This document shows, in pieces, positions 45,310 through 57,331 of a stretch of 64,000 bases of DNA; positions within the stretch are counted from its first letter, which is position 1; the number at the start of each line of letters is the position of its first letter. Both the position numbers and the translations under genes were made by a program. The notes below the pieces were generated by a model, which was not told where the DNA came from, made no database searches, and worked only from the letters and a program-made list of their open reading frames with translations. Source of the stretch: Lumbricus terrestris (Eukaryota > Annelida > Clitellata > Crassiclitellata > Lumbricidae); contig OX457037.1 in assembly GCA_949752735.1 (NCBI GenBank), forward strand, positions 41,397,496 to 41,461,495. Direction: 5' to 3'.

Positions 45310-45755
45310 AGGGGGCTTAACAAAAGTTATATCACTTTTAGTGAGACCACCCTACGTTTTTTGACTTTTTTGAATCATCAAAAAACGTAGGGTGGCCTTA
45401 CTAAAAGTGATATAACTTTTGTTCTGTTTGAAATATTTTTATGAAATCTGGTCAGCATATGTAAATATGAATTGTCTATTAACCTGTAAAATTTCATTTC
45501 GAAATTTTTACCTTTGGCCAAGATATTGGCAAAAACCTACTTTTTGTTGCGTTACGTTTTAGAATCGTCAAAAACCGGTGGGTGGCCTCCATAATAGTGG
45601 CATAACTTTTTCTCTGTTTGAAATATTTTGATGAAATTTGGCCATCACGTGTAAATATGAATTGCCTATAAGCCTGTAAAATTTCATTTGGAAATTCTTA
45701 ATTTTGGTCAGGATATTGGCAAAAAACCTAGGGGGTCTTTTTTTGGCCCACACTG
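45310..45755. mobile_element. mariner-like fold-back fragment
   Basis: Long copies of the TIR unit found at 59405 and 60834, ending TTTTTTTGGCCCACACTG before TA. Its left part holds a near-perfect inverted repeat (45320-45363 and 45377-45422). Confidence 0.75.
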
Positions 45756-46659
45756 TATATATATATATTATATAGCCTAGACAGGGTGGGCCATAGGAAA
45801 AAGACCCAAACGGTTTTTTGCCAATATCTTGGCCAGAAGTAAGAATTTCGAAATGAAATTTTGCAGACTTAAAGACAATTCATATTAATTTTACACACAA
45901 TGGCCAGATTTCATCAAAATGTTTCAAACAGAACAAGAGTTATCAGGCCCGGTCCTAGAGTCTACGGGGCCCAAGGCGGATCCTCAAGCATAAATTTACG
46001 CAGTTGGTTTCTGTCAATAGGTCTATGTGGCACTGGCGGAGGAGTCACCTATGATGGGACACTTAACGTTGTTTCCCAAATTTCTTTTGAGCTATTTGAA
46101 CTATTTTAAACTAAACCACGCGGATATAATGTAGCCTATACATTAGGGTGTCCCAAAAAAACTTTTTCTTGAAATTCTTATGTCTCTCCAGTCAAAAAGT
46201 TTCCTATTCAGATGATAATATTTGTGTAATTTTTTCGAAATTTTAAAATAATTTTTTGAACTCCCCCAAGGAGCCCCCAATTTTATATATAGCGTACTGT
46301 GATATTCGTGTGCAAATATTTCAATATATGAGGCAACGTCATTCACACCACATATATTTTAAATGCTTTTGCACAAAATATGATATGTCATACAATGTAA
46401 TTGCTCAAAAATGTTATGCTGTATTTTCCTCAGACTGGTTTTGCAGTTAATTGACTGAAATTTGACAAAATTGATATATATGCACAGACCTTCTTATATT
46501 GTTAGAATTTGGAATACTATTTAACCATTATTGACTGCTATAATAATTCGAGCAGTTATGCAAAACATGGTTTACTTTAAAAAGGCATGTTGGTACACAG
46601 TACCAAATGTGAGATAGTCACATGTTTGGTCCTATCAGTAGTTCACTACATCGGAAGAA

Positions 46660-47730
46660 GTGACTCAAGTGAGTTGTAGTTGCAATTTGGGAAATAGGAC
46701 TACTTTCGATGTTTTTCAACAGCTTGCAATTAGAACTGTTTATGACTTTCATTTGTTATGGCATTACATGTCTGTATCAGGCACAGCCGTTGATACATGC
46801 CAAGTTGTTCATGATTGGGCCTACAATGGCTTAATTGTATGATTTTCCAGATGATCAAACAGCACTACTCACTAGAAAGCTGTCGTCAATGCCGGTAGTC
46901 TGGAAAAAGCTTTGAGATATACATGTATATAGATCTGGTAAAGTTGTGGAAGAAACTTGACCAAGTGAGGTCCAATTTCTGTGTCATGTGTAGTATGAGA
47001 GTTGCTTCCTTGTGTGGTGTTAAGAGTTCGGAAAAGAATTCAAAAGTTGCATGCTCTGGACTGAAATATCAAGAGTGGCATTGCATTGCTTTAAGTGCAG
47101 TACGTAATACTGAGACCAGGATAATCATATGCTTGTAATCTTCTAACTAACATGATGCAATTAAATGGAGCATCGCCTGAGATCGGACAGTGCGCCAGGA
47201 TAGGATGTAGGCTTACACTGTTACAACAAAAATGTTTAAAGTGTTTTAATTACATGTGAATCGTTATCTGTTAAACAGATGACAGTCTTGTTTCCATAGA
47301 ACAGCATCTCCATTTTCATTGAGTAATATAACGGCCTTTGCTATACAATGTAACTCTATGTGAAGGGCATCAAACTTGCAAATACCAGTTATGTTTGGTA
47401 CATCCATCCCACCATCAACTCAGCAAATGTAAAGAATTCATGGAAATCCTCCATAGGATGATGCTTTGTGAGCCTGATCCAAAAAGCAAGTTTTAAAGCC
47501 CTCAGTTAACAATAGTTATCTTTTGGGATTTGTTGCTGCAGAAACTGAGTTTAAAAAAATTGGAACCAGTTTCATCAAACATCTTGAAAACACAGAATAT
47601 CTGCAGCCTTGTAGATGGTCAAAGACATGTATAAAAGTCGCTGGAAAGCATCACCTCAAAGATAGCACAAGTTCTCATATAGATGGTCAATTAATCAACT
47701 TTGACAGTGCTTTAGTTTTAGTGTGACTTG
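46660..47730 (+). other. possible degraded coding region in TA-flanked element
   Basis: Three + frames (46660-46842, 46923-47138, 47523-47726) have coding-like composition, for example VFQQLAIRTVYDFHLLW and FVAAETEFKKIGTSFIKHL, separated by stops. I recognise no family. They may be remnants of the element's own protein. Confidence 0.3.
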
Positions 47731-48597
47731 CCATGAGAATAAAATTAACAAATATTGTAATATATAAAATATGTAACCGTTAACCCATATTTGCATTACG
47801 GCCTACGTAACAGACTGTAGTGAAAACAGATATATCAAACAGTCTGAAATTCCGTTTTGCACACTTAACGAAATGGCTGCTCCATACATGCAAACCCACG
47901 AGACAGCAGCTCTGCATGAAATTATATATATATATATATATACAAAATTATATATGTAATATTATATATATGTATGTATATAGAATATGCATATATATGT
48001 GTGTGGTACACCTATTCATAATGAAAATGGTGTTGGGCTGCAAAAAACCCCCAAAGTTCATGAAATTACGTATGAGTGATATTGATAATGGCAGGGGCTT
48101 CTATCCCTATACATGGTGGGCGCAGCTAGCGCCCAGTGAAAAATAGGGGGGAATCAAAAAAGAGCCAAAACTCACGTCGGTAGGGGGGGAAAGCCGACCA
48201 TGGAGGACAGTGTTCAATTTAATGGCATCTCTAGAGAAGTTCCCCAGAAATTACTTCCCCCCACAAATTTTTTTGACAGAATGGTAATAGTTTTAGCTAG
48301 CCTATACTATCTACATTTTTGCATCACATGAACTGTTATAATATACCATAATCAAATTTACGATTATGTGATTATAATAATATTATTTACTATTTTAATA
48401 AATGACACAATCATAATTATTATAATGAATAGGGACCTATGATTTAATATTAATAGGCCTACTTGTACCAATACTATTTTTATACAACTAAATGGCTTAT
48501 CTCCAGTGCTATAATTATTTCAAATTTCAGACTCAAATTTCAAAATGTTGTGTTCCTTGAACACTTAGTAAAACAACATAATTAATGCGAAGGTCTA

Positions 48598-50598
48598 CAG
48601 GGGCGGATCCAGGGGGGGGCCAATCCGGCCATGGCCCCCCCCCATTTCAAATCACCATGGGACGTGGCCCCCCCATCCATGGTGGACAAAAACAAAATTC
48701 AGGGTGTCAGTCATGCACAGGAGAATTAATGTATAAATGTAATTAAAATCTATAATAGAAATAATATATATAAATGTAATCTAAGTCTCTCACGCAATTG
48801 CATTGTCTTAATATAAAGCAACGAAATGAAACAATCTTATAACACTATCCAACTATGATTTATGGCATACAATGTAAGTCAATCGTGTATATATTCGTAG
48901 TAAATTTTAAAAACATTAACACAAATAAACACAAGTATAACTAAGTACAACTAACTATTAATTACAAATCAAGTTAAAACGAACAACAGTGTTTGGGATG
49001 TAATTTATTTTTTGCAGATGCCAAACAATTTCAGGGTGAAACATGTTAAGTTTTTAGTGTAGTCTACATGTGCAAGAAAGTGCGGTGAATGATAACACAT
49101 GTTTACTCCTTGTTTTTATTTATATCTTACTATATTTCATTCAGTAGTGGGAGTATTTTATTTATGTTAGCCTTAACACGTCAACACTCTTTTTAGACGA
49201 AAAATTAAACACCTTTTTTAAGATTTCGCACGCATGACTACAAAAAGTTATCAGTTTTTTGCGATGCTAAATTGAACACCTTTTTTGAAAATTTCGCATG
49301 GAAGAGTAAAAGGTCATCACTCTTTTTAGACGAAAATTAAACACCTTTTTTAAGATTTCGCACGGATGACTACAAAAAGTCATCAGTTTATTGGGATGCT
49401 AAATTGAACACCTTTTTTTGAAAATTTCGCACGGAGGAATAAAAAGTCATCACTCTTTCTAGACAAAAAATTAAACACCTTTTTTAAGATTTAGCACAGA
49501 TGACTACAAAAGGTCATCGTTTTTTGGGATGCGAAATTAAACACCTTTTTTTAAAAATTTCGCACGGAAGACTAAAAAGTCATCACTCTTTTTAGACGAA
49601 AAATTAAGCACTTTTTTAAGATTTCGCACGCATGACTACAAAAAGTCATCAGTTTTTTGCGATGCTAAATTAAACACCTTTTTTGAAAATTTCGCACGAA
49701 AGAATAAAAAGTCATCAGTCTTTTTAGACGAAAAATTAAACACCTTTTTTAAAGATTTAGCACGGATGACTACAAAAAGTCATTAGTTTTTGGAATGCGA
49801 AATTAAACACCTTTTTTGAAAATTTCGCACGGAAGACTAAAACGTCATCACTCTTATTAGACGAACAATTAAACACCTTTTTTAAGATTTCGCACGCATG
49901 ACTACAAAAAGTTATCAGTTTTTTGCGATGCTAAATTGAACACCTTTTTTTGAAAATTTCGCACGGAAGACTAAAACGTCATCACTCTTTTTAGACGAAA
50001 AATTAAACACCTTTTTAAAGATTTCGCACGCATGACTTCAAAAAGTTATCAGTTTTTTGCGATGCTAAATTGAACACCCTTTTTTGAAAATTTCACACGG
50101 AAGAATAAAAAGTCATCACTCTTTTTAGACGAAAAATTAAACACCTTTTTTAAGATTTAGCACAGATGACTACAAAAAGTCATCAGTTTTTTGGGATGCG
50201 AAATTAAACACCTTTTTTGAAAAATTTCGCACGAAAGACTAAAAAGTCATATCACTCTTTTTAGACGAAAAATTAAACACCTCTTTTAAGATTTCGCACG
50301 GATGATCAAAAAATGTCATCGGTTTTTTGGGAAGGAAAATTGAACACCCTTTTTGAAGATTTCCGGCGGATTACTTAAAAAAATCTAGTTTTCGGGAAAG
50401 AAGTTTTTAAGTAAAGTCAATATTTATTGAGATCTTATGGCACTCTTATAAGCACTGAAAAGTACAGCTATTTTGTTAAGAGAACAGCTTAAAATGCTAC
50501 CATTGCAATGTGAAAATTCAAAAAGTTTCTGGAAATTTCCGACCCCAGCCCCAAATTTTTTTGGCCCCCCCCTTCGAAACGTTCTGGATCCGCCACTG
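48598..50598. mobile_element. hAT-type element, 2.0 kb, carrying a satellite array
   Basis: TIRs CAGGGGCGGATCCAG and CTGGATCCGCCACTG with exact 8-bp duplication AAGGTCTA (48590-48597, 50599-50606). The interior is AT-rich unique sequence (48660-49180) and a nine-copy 133-bp array. Confidence 0.93.
49185..50395. repeat. 133-bp satellite array, nine copies
   Basis: The phrase CACTCTTTTTAGACG starts at 49185, 49318, 49451, 49584, 49716, 49849, 49983, 50117 and 50253. Each unit is a dimer of related halves of about 66 bp (AAACACCTTTTTTAAGATTT versus AACACCTTTTTTGAAAATTT). Confidence 0.95.
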
Positions 50599-50619
50599 AA
50601 GGTCTATATTGTATTTTCA

Positions 50620-50700
50620 TTCTATTGCATTGTATTCTATCCATAAATTTATGTAACGCCTCTCGCAGTGCACACTGATCAGAGTCGCTAAGCACAATAC
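50620..50700. repeat. SINE-like 3' end
   Basis: ATTTATGTAACGCCTCTCGC and CACACTGATCAGAG resemble the ends at 44755 and 28200. Inside the TA-flanked element but outside the satellite-bearing hAT. Confidence 0.5.
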
Positions 50701-52089
50701 ATGGCTACCCAATTTTAGCAGTTTGGTAGTTCCTGCCTGGTTTGTGTAACATTTGTAACAATTTCTACTGATTGTATCGTGGTCAGTAATTCAGGACCGT
50801 TTTGGCAATAGAGATAGGCCATAAGCTGATTGAATTGCAACAAATAGGCTATAAGCCGCTATAATTTTTGATGGGCCTAAGTTTACTCTCGTCCGCAATT
50901 ATTCATTATCGTATACCCGGTAGTCCGTCACCGGCAGAACTGAGTTGCTGAACTTGATAAATAAAGAAATTATTGTAGTTATTATAAGTATATTTATCGA
51001 AATCCCAAACCACTCTTTTATCAGCACTGAAGTCTTAGAGTAATTTTGCTAGGATGACATGGTAAACAGCTAGTAGCCTACCATTAGTTCTAGGCCTACA
51101 ACGTGGAAACTCCACAAAATATTATTGCTAAGCATAGGCCTATTTGTTAAGTCCTAAACCTCTCTTGTCAGCAATATACCTCCATCGAAATATAAGCTTA
51201 GTAGTTGTAAAAATGACAGCTTAAAATGCTGAAATTGCGATGCGGAAATTGAACAAAATTCTTACAGGGAGGAGAGCATCCGTCCCCAAACCATCCTCAT
51301 CTCAGAAACCTTCTTTCACCAAAGGAATGGCCTATAGGTAACAAATTGCCGAGAGGGAAGCCGACCCAGGAAGATGGGGGGGAAAGAAGATGATTGCGCC
51401 CGGCTGCTTAGGGGGATAGAAGCCCCTGGATAATGGTAGCGGTACACCACAATGTATTTTTATGATATCGTATAGCCCTTTGGGGGACCCCCAAATGACC
51501 TTGAAAAAATTTGAAATTTTTTCTCTAGAGTTATTGTCCACCAATGATACTTTTTGGCTGGAGAGACTTAGCATTTTCAAACATAACCTCAAATTGGGAC
51601 ACCCTACTATACATATTTGACTTTCAAATGATGCATGTAAACGTTTAACAATTTCCAAGAATGCGATATTATTGTCATTAAAAATAATTAGGCTACTAAT
51701 GTGCCCCAACTGTTAAGCAACTATATCCATAAGATATTACAATAGTTTCCATAATGTCCGATTGGAAAAATTTCATATTCTGATTCTGAAATTACATCAG
51801 CGAACATGAAAATTTCAATTATCAAAGACATCAAGACAACAGAAGCACCGCAAGTATTGGTATTGTTGCAAGGTAAAGTCTGATATACGTGATACGTTAT
51901 TCGCAACTCTAGACAGTGCCTACCTCTGCCGTACAGCAGTGACAATAGGGTTGTCCCATCTTATGAGCAGTCCCATCTTGGGTGGTTCCCCTGCCACCAT
52001 GTGTAGGCCTATCTGAGCAATGCAAAATCATGGGCGCCATCACTTAGAAGAAAGAATGCTCTTACTCCGCCAGGAAAATTGAGTCTTTT

Positions 52090-52340
52090 TAACAACTAAT
52101 GCTTACGTTTTGGTTTTTGACAAATTTCTTTGCGCCAAAGTACTAATGATGCTAGTTATTCAAAAGTGATACTGTCTTCACAAAGCGAAACGGATAAATT
52201 TTTGCATTTAAACACCTCTCTGAAAATATCCATGTTTTAAATTTTCTGCTTTGCATTTTTAAGCTCTCGCTAAAAATGTCGCCACTGCCATTGTGCTTTG
52301 CCCTCTCCTGCAAAAATGTCTACGGACGTCCATGTGCAGA
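52090..52340. repeat. dispersed repeat, third copy
   Basis: Same blocks as 15830-16340 (ACAAATTTCTTTGCGCCAA, AAGTGATAC, TTTCTGCTTTGCATTTTTAA). Confidence 0.65.
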
Positions 52341-52780
52341 TTTGAAGCAATATGAGTTAATCACTGTTTTCTGGAGAAAATTCTACATGTAGGCCCAGGC
52401 CTAGACTAGAACAGTAGTATTGACTCGCTTGAGCGAAGTCTCGTTCTTTCAAAATCACCCAAAAACATTCACATGGAAAATTGACTGCAAGCATTATTGC
52501 GACGAAACCATTGTCAATCTCGAGAAAGAAAAATTATAGCCAGCAGCGCGGGACACTGGAAGCGGGGGCCCAAGGCGGCTGCCTCGCTCGCCTTGCCCTA
52601 AGGCCGGACCTGAGAGTTATATCTTTTTTTGTGAGACCACCCACTGTTTATTGACGATTCAAAACGTAGCGCAACAAAAAGTAGCAGAAACGATTTTATT
52701 AGGTTATCTTTCAAATAACTGTTATCAAATGAACTTGACAGTGTTTCACAACTTGTGTTCAATGTGTCCACCACCAGAGA

Positions 52781-53055
52781 TAGGATTTAAAGCTGGACTG
52801 TTCGGAGCCCATAATGTGGGGGGAAATCAGGTATGGTGTCTCTCTTGTTAGCATTTCAATGGTTTCCCTGGCTCTGTTGGCTGGCACGATTCTGTTGAAA
52901 AAGAAAATAGCCTTCTGGGGCTATAGATTTCTGATAACAGCTAGAAGATGTTGTGACAGCAGAACGTTGCGATTATATACTCCGTTAATTTTTACTCCGA
53001 AGACCAAATTGGAACGACCAATCGTAGAAACCGCAACGAATATATACCAATAGCA
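52781..53055. other. no gene seen
   Basis: Short unassigned sequence between two mariner-like fragments. A 79-codon frame at 52814-53053 shows no domain. Confidence 0.4.
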
Positions 53056-53059
53056 GACT

Positions 53060-53250
53060 GAAAAACTTAAATTTTGGCAGATGAAGGTGAAAGATTCATA
53101 TCTTTCTATCTGTTCAAATTTATGACACGATATTTGGAATCATATTCTTGGTTCAATTCTCCAAATACCTGGAAAATTTTAGTATCATTAATCGTCAGGT
53201 ATTAGAGATATATGAAAAACAGTTTGGCTTACTTTTTATTGAACCACGGT
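53060..53250. mobile_element. solo end of the CACCGTGATTC mariner family
   Basis: Matches the right TIR region of 37475-38683 (GGAATCATATTCTTGGTTCA, GGCTTACTTTTTATTGAACC, CACGGTATA). The rest of the element is absent. Confidence 0.8.
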
Positions 53251-53255
53251 ATATA

Positions 53256-53765
53256 CATGTATACATAATACATATACAATATATAATAGTATATTATATA
53301 TTATTATTATATATATATAGGTTCAGAATGGTATCTCAAAGTAGGCCTAAATTGAACTTTCCACGCCAAATAACCAGAGTTACTACAGTAGGCCTATTAT
53401 CAATAGCTCTGCATTAGCATGCAGTTTCATGGCGCATAATAAAAGGCGACGTCCGAAGTGTGTATACAAACATCCGCTGCTTAGTCTGCACTGCTCGTAG
53501 TTGCCATAAAATTTTATGGTGGCTGCCCGTCGACGACATCTCTTCGCAGTGCATAGTCTATGTCACCCCAAGCACCCAATGCCTTCTGCAGGGTTAGAAC
53601 CTCGTCTCATTTACACGCCTCACTGCCTTTGACTCAGATGATTCATAAGCAAGACAGTTGGCGTAATGTCCAGAAGGACGTGGGTTTGATACCTACCCCA
53701 TGTCTCGTAGAGAGACGCGCGTTATAGCCACCAATGAAGGACACACGACGGCCTCATTATTATCA
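53256..53765. other. no gene seen
   Basis: TA-rich to about 53320, then mixed sequence. Nothing recognisable. Confidence 0.4.
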
Positions 53766-54105
<340 letters not shown>

Positions 54106-54446
54106 TTCTTAACTAAGCAAAGAATGATCCTTCAGGAATCAGGAGGCAAAATTGTCCGGAGAGAGTTAGTAGCATCTGGAAGGGCGGTTATATTTCATCC
54201 CATCTGGTACGTCAAAGATACTAGGGTAAGCAACGGCGTCGAATCATTGAATGTCTGTTGAAAACCGTTGCAATAGATGACTTGTCTCTCTCGGGTCTTC
54301 CGAGAATCGAGTGAGATTGCGTCCAAGATCAGGATTGAATGCAAGACTATTGCCATTGATTGGACCAGGGTTTCAACGGCCAGATGAACAAATTCATGTA
54401 TACTAGAAGAGGGCTGCATTTCGCATCTTCTCGAGCTGCTGTCAGT

Positions 54447-54646
54447 NNNNNNNNNNNNNNNNNNNNNNNNNNNNNNNNNNNNNNNNNNNNNNNNNNNNNN
54501 NNNNNNNNNNNNNNNNNNNNNNNNNNNNNNNNNNNNNNNNNNNNNNNNNNNNNNNNNNNNNNNNNNNNNNNNNNNNNNNNNNNNNNNNNNNNNNNNNNNN
54601 NNNNNNNNNNNNNNNNNNNNNNNNNNNNNNNNNNNNNNNNNNNNNN
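54447..54646. other. assembly gap (200 N)
   Basis: Run of N of exactly 200, probably a placeholder length. Reading frames across it are meaningless. Confidence 1.
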
Positions 54647-54689
54647 TTTACTTGCCTGCTTACTTACTTTGTCGTCTTGAGAGGCTCGA

Positions 54690-54886
54690 AAGGAGGAATG
54701 CACCGATAAACGGACAAACAGACGGACGGATGGACGCATGTATAGACGGACATGCAGATATATAAGCAGACGGACGTGCAGAGGGACGGGCAAATCAGTG
54801 GACGGACACAGAACAGACCGACAGACGATTGACGACTGACAGACAAACGGGTGGATAGACAGACAGACAGGCAGACAGACGGGTGG

Positions 54887-54920
<34 letters not shown>

Positions 54921-54975
54921 AGACATACGGACGGACAGACAGACAGACAGACAGATTGATAAACAACAGAGAGGT
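54690..54975. repeat. degenerate (GACA/GACG)n microsatellite
   Basis: GGACGGAC, AGACAGAC and similar units abut the gap, so the gap probably lies in a longer repeat. Confidence 0.92.
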
Positions 54976-55440
54976 GGTCGAACGGATAAATTGACAACTT
55001 GAAAGACGGAAAACGTGGAGGGGTGGAAAATGACAAAGGGTTAGACGAACGACCGGACGGATTCAGGGCCAGATTGTAAAAATGCGAAGGTCCGGTTCAG
55101 TGAAACTGCGGTGCCCCCCCCAGCTCCAAAGAATCACAACAATAGGATGCATAAATCGTGTTATAATTCAACGACAGCATTTCTAAGCAGGGCCATAAGA
55201 TTGTAAATAAATGTAGGCTTTTACAAGTGTGTAGATGTTGATTTTCAAAGCCTAATGCAGTCCGCGTAACACTGTGTGGAATTGACTTGATTAACTCTAA
55301 AGCCACGCAGAGAAAACAGCCCTAGAAATCGAAGTAGGCCTATAGCGTAAAATTTGCTAGTGATTCAAAACTTTTACGAACCGCTGTAGAATCAGACAGT
55401 GTTTGCTTGCAGAGATAGAAAGGCAGATTTACAGACAACC
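54976..55440. other. no gene seen
   Basis: Unassigned sequence after the GACA repeat. Confidence 0.4.
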
Positions 55441-55459
55441 AGACAGATTGGATGTGTTA

Positions 55460-55690
55460 CTGACTGATTCACTGAATAACCGGTTTATTAATTCATGAAT
55501 TAATTCCATCATTCACTGATTCATTGAATAGTCGGTTTATTAATATTCATGAATTAATTCAACCATTCATCGATTCATAGGCTAACTGATTCATCGATCC
55601 GTAACTAATTAAATGACCGTTTCAACGATTCATCACATGGTTGATTCGTTTAACAATTGACTGATTGAATCGCTGATTCATTCACCGTTA
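55460..55690. repeat. imperfect tandem repeats of GATTCA-rich units
   Basis: Two roughly 60-bp units (TGATTCA...GGTTTATTAAT...CATGAATTAATTC) at about 55467 and 55525, followed by more degenerate ATTCATCGATTCAT copies. Confidence 0.75.
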
Positions 55691-55724
55691 TCTGGATGGA
55701 TGGATGGAGCGACTGATTAAGGAT

Positions 55725-55900
55725 AAACAGACACACACACACACATGCGCACACGCACACACATACACAGACACATACATACGGATTCCGACAATGTAAC
55801 GGAAATTGTAGCTAAGCAGCGACAAATAACAGAGACAGGTCGTAGGAGAGAGAGACAGACAGACATCCAGACAGCAGCACAGACAGACGGACTGACGGAC
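55725..55900. repeat. (CA)n and (GACA)n simple repeats
   Basis: CA-rich tract 55730-55780, then GAGACAGACAGACA units. Confidence 0.9.
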
Positions 55901-55999
55901 ACAGTCGCAGGTCGACATGCAAACGGACAATAACGCCAACGTATCTCGACGTGGGCAGATTATTTGATTAACTCGACTATAAATTATTCTCTCGAATGG

Positions 56000-56460
56000 T
56001 TTTCTGTGTATAACCGGTCTGCGGCGTGGCAGCGCGAGATCCTCAGGAGACCCCACTAGAATCCCAGTTGATGGGCGTGTTCGATGGCGATAAAACACTC
56101 GCACCAACCTCGGCAACGTCCAGCTGGTCCGCCCGCCGACAGCCCGTCCGTCCGCCGCCCGTCCCCCAGACCGGCCGCCCTGCTGCTGTCCGACTACCGC
56201 AGCGCAAGTAATAGGTCGACCTCCACCCGACTTGGGCACGCACGGTCCTCCGTCGCTTGTCTGCAGCGCCGTTCAACGGTATTAAGCCGGGTTAGACGGC
56301 GATACGACAGGCGAAAGCGACCTGCATACAAACAGCGTTGCCGCCGAACCAGATTCCTATACAGACTGTGCCGTAGACAAATGGTCATTCGGCGTCTCGA
56401 ACCGGCTACTTTATGGACGCTTGTCAAGCGCCTTGTATAGCCAGAGACGCCACGGCAGTG
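56000..56460. other. GC- and CpG-rich island, function unknown
   Basis: Base composition changes sharply: CpG-dense (for example CCGCCCGCCGACAGCCCGTC near 56130). Open frames exist on both strands (56084-56440 +, 56043-56276 -) without a recognised domain. It could be an unmethylated promoter or a first exon of a gene continuing outside the window. Confidence 0.4.
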
Positions 56461-56954
56461 TGATAAGTCTATCTACTTCGACCAGCTAGAGTGAGGCTCA
56501 GCTGAGGGCTTCGGTCAAGTGGCCCGGCGTCGATGGTGTCTGTGTCTCGAATACCAGATTATGTCGTCGGACCATTAGTCAAGCATTCTATTCGTTACAC
56601 ATACATATCAACGATTCTAACCACCATAGAAGATCACATACCTTGTTATTCATCCATTGCATAATTATATAGAATGTAAACGCCATTGGATCGTAAACAG
56701 CATCGTTGCTATTGCCGCCATCAGTATCGTCACTCTCAACGTCAAGTAATGATGTTCCGATTTCAGTGTCAAATTTGGAGAACTGTCGGGTGGAACCAGA
56801 TAACTGAAACCCTGTCAAACGTGGCTGTATAGTAAAACTCTTACCATGCAAATTTTACCAGAATTGGCCATATTTACTGGGTTGACTCAGGCAATCTTTA
56901 CCAAAGACATTGAAGTGAAACTGATCAGGTGTTCCACCTGAACTAGTTCAGGCC
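56461..56954. other. no gene seen
   Basis: Unassigned. A minus frame at 56588-56851 shows no domain. Confidence 0.4.
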
Positions 56955-57279
56955 AATAATTGCGGATCTGATATCGCTGTACTATATAAAAAACCCTGCT
57001 CATTGGAATGCCTGAAATTTCAGGTGCTTCATCTAAGCTACATGTAGTTCAGGTCCAAATGAGACAGTCGAATGTTCAGGTACCTTGTGTTCAGGCATAG
57101 TTTCCTACCTGAACAAATAACGGTATGTTTTTTTTACCGAACTTCTGCATGGTACCTGGACATTCGACTGTCTCATTTGGACCTGAACTACATGTAGCTT
57201 AGATGAAGCACCTGAAGTTTCAGGCATTCCAATGAGCAGTTTTTTTATATAGTGCAGCAATATCAGATCCGCAATTATT
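56955..57279. mobile_element. fold-back MITE, 325 bp
   Basis: Arms of about 155 bp (56955-57113 and 57120-57279) are near-perfect reverse complements from AATAATTGCGGATCTGATAT inward, with repeated TTCAGG/CCTGAA words. A direct copy of the right flank (ATTATTTTTAAATCTATTC) follows at 57310. Confidence 0.88.
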
Positions 57280-57331
57280 TTTAAATCTATTCTTTAGTTC
57301 TATTCTATAATTATTTTTAAATCTATTCTTT

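Larger units (their letters stand above)
46146..51604. mobile_element. TA-flanked DNA transposon, 5.5 kb including insert
   Basis: Ends GGGTGTCCCAAAAAAAC and CAAATTGGGACACCC flanked by TA. Inverted similarity extends about 170 bp (GTCTCTCCAG.CAAAAAGT and a CCCCCAA block). A further inverted block pairs 48040-48200 with 51340-51440. The TA target fits the IS630/Tc1/mariner group, but no transposase was recognised between 46330 and 48040, where only short frames exist. Confidence 0.78.
45944..52612. mobile_element. hAT-type element, 6.7 kb including nested insertions
   Basis: Ends CAGGCCCGGTCCTAG and TAAGGCCGGACCTG with exact 8-bp duplication AGAGTTAT (45936-45943, 52613-52620). GGGGCCCAAGGCGG occurs near both ends. 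Most of its length is the nested element 46146-51604; the own sequence is about 1.2 kb and non-coding. Confidence 0.9.
45782..52780. mobile_element. mariner-like remnant, split by a 6.7-kb hAT element
   Basis: 45782-45943 is a left TIR (CAGGGTGGGCCATAGG...) and 52613-52780 is its direct continuation (TTTGTGAGACCACCCACTG, then CAACAAAAAGTAGC and the decayed transposase end). It was compared with intact relatives at 59405 and 60834. The two halves join at the duplicated 8-mer AGAGTTAT. Confidence 0.83.

Noticed and set aside
54347..55036. 229-codon minus frame across the gap
   Set aside because: It spans 200 Ns and GACA repeats.
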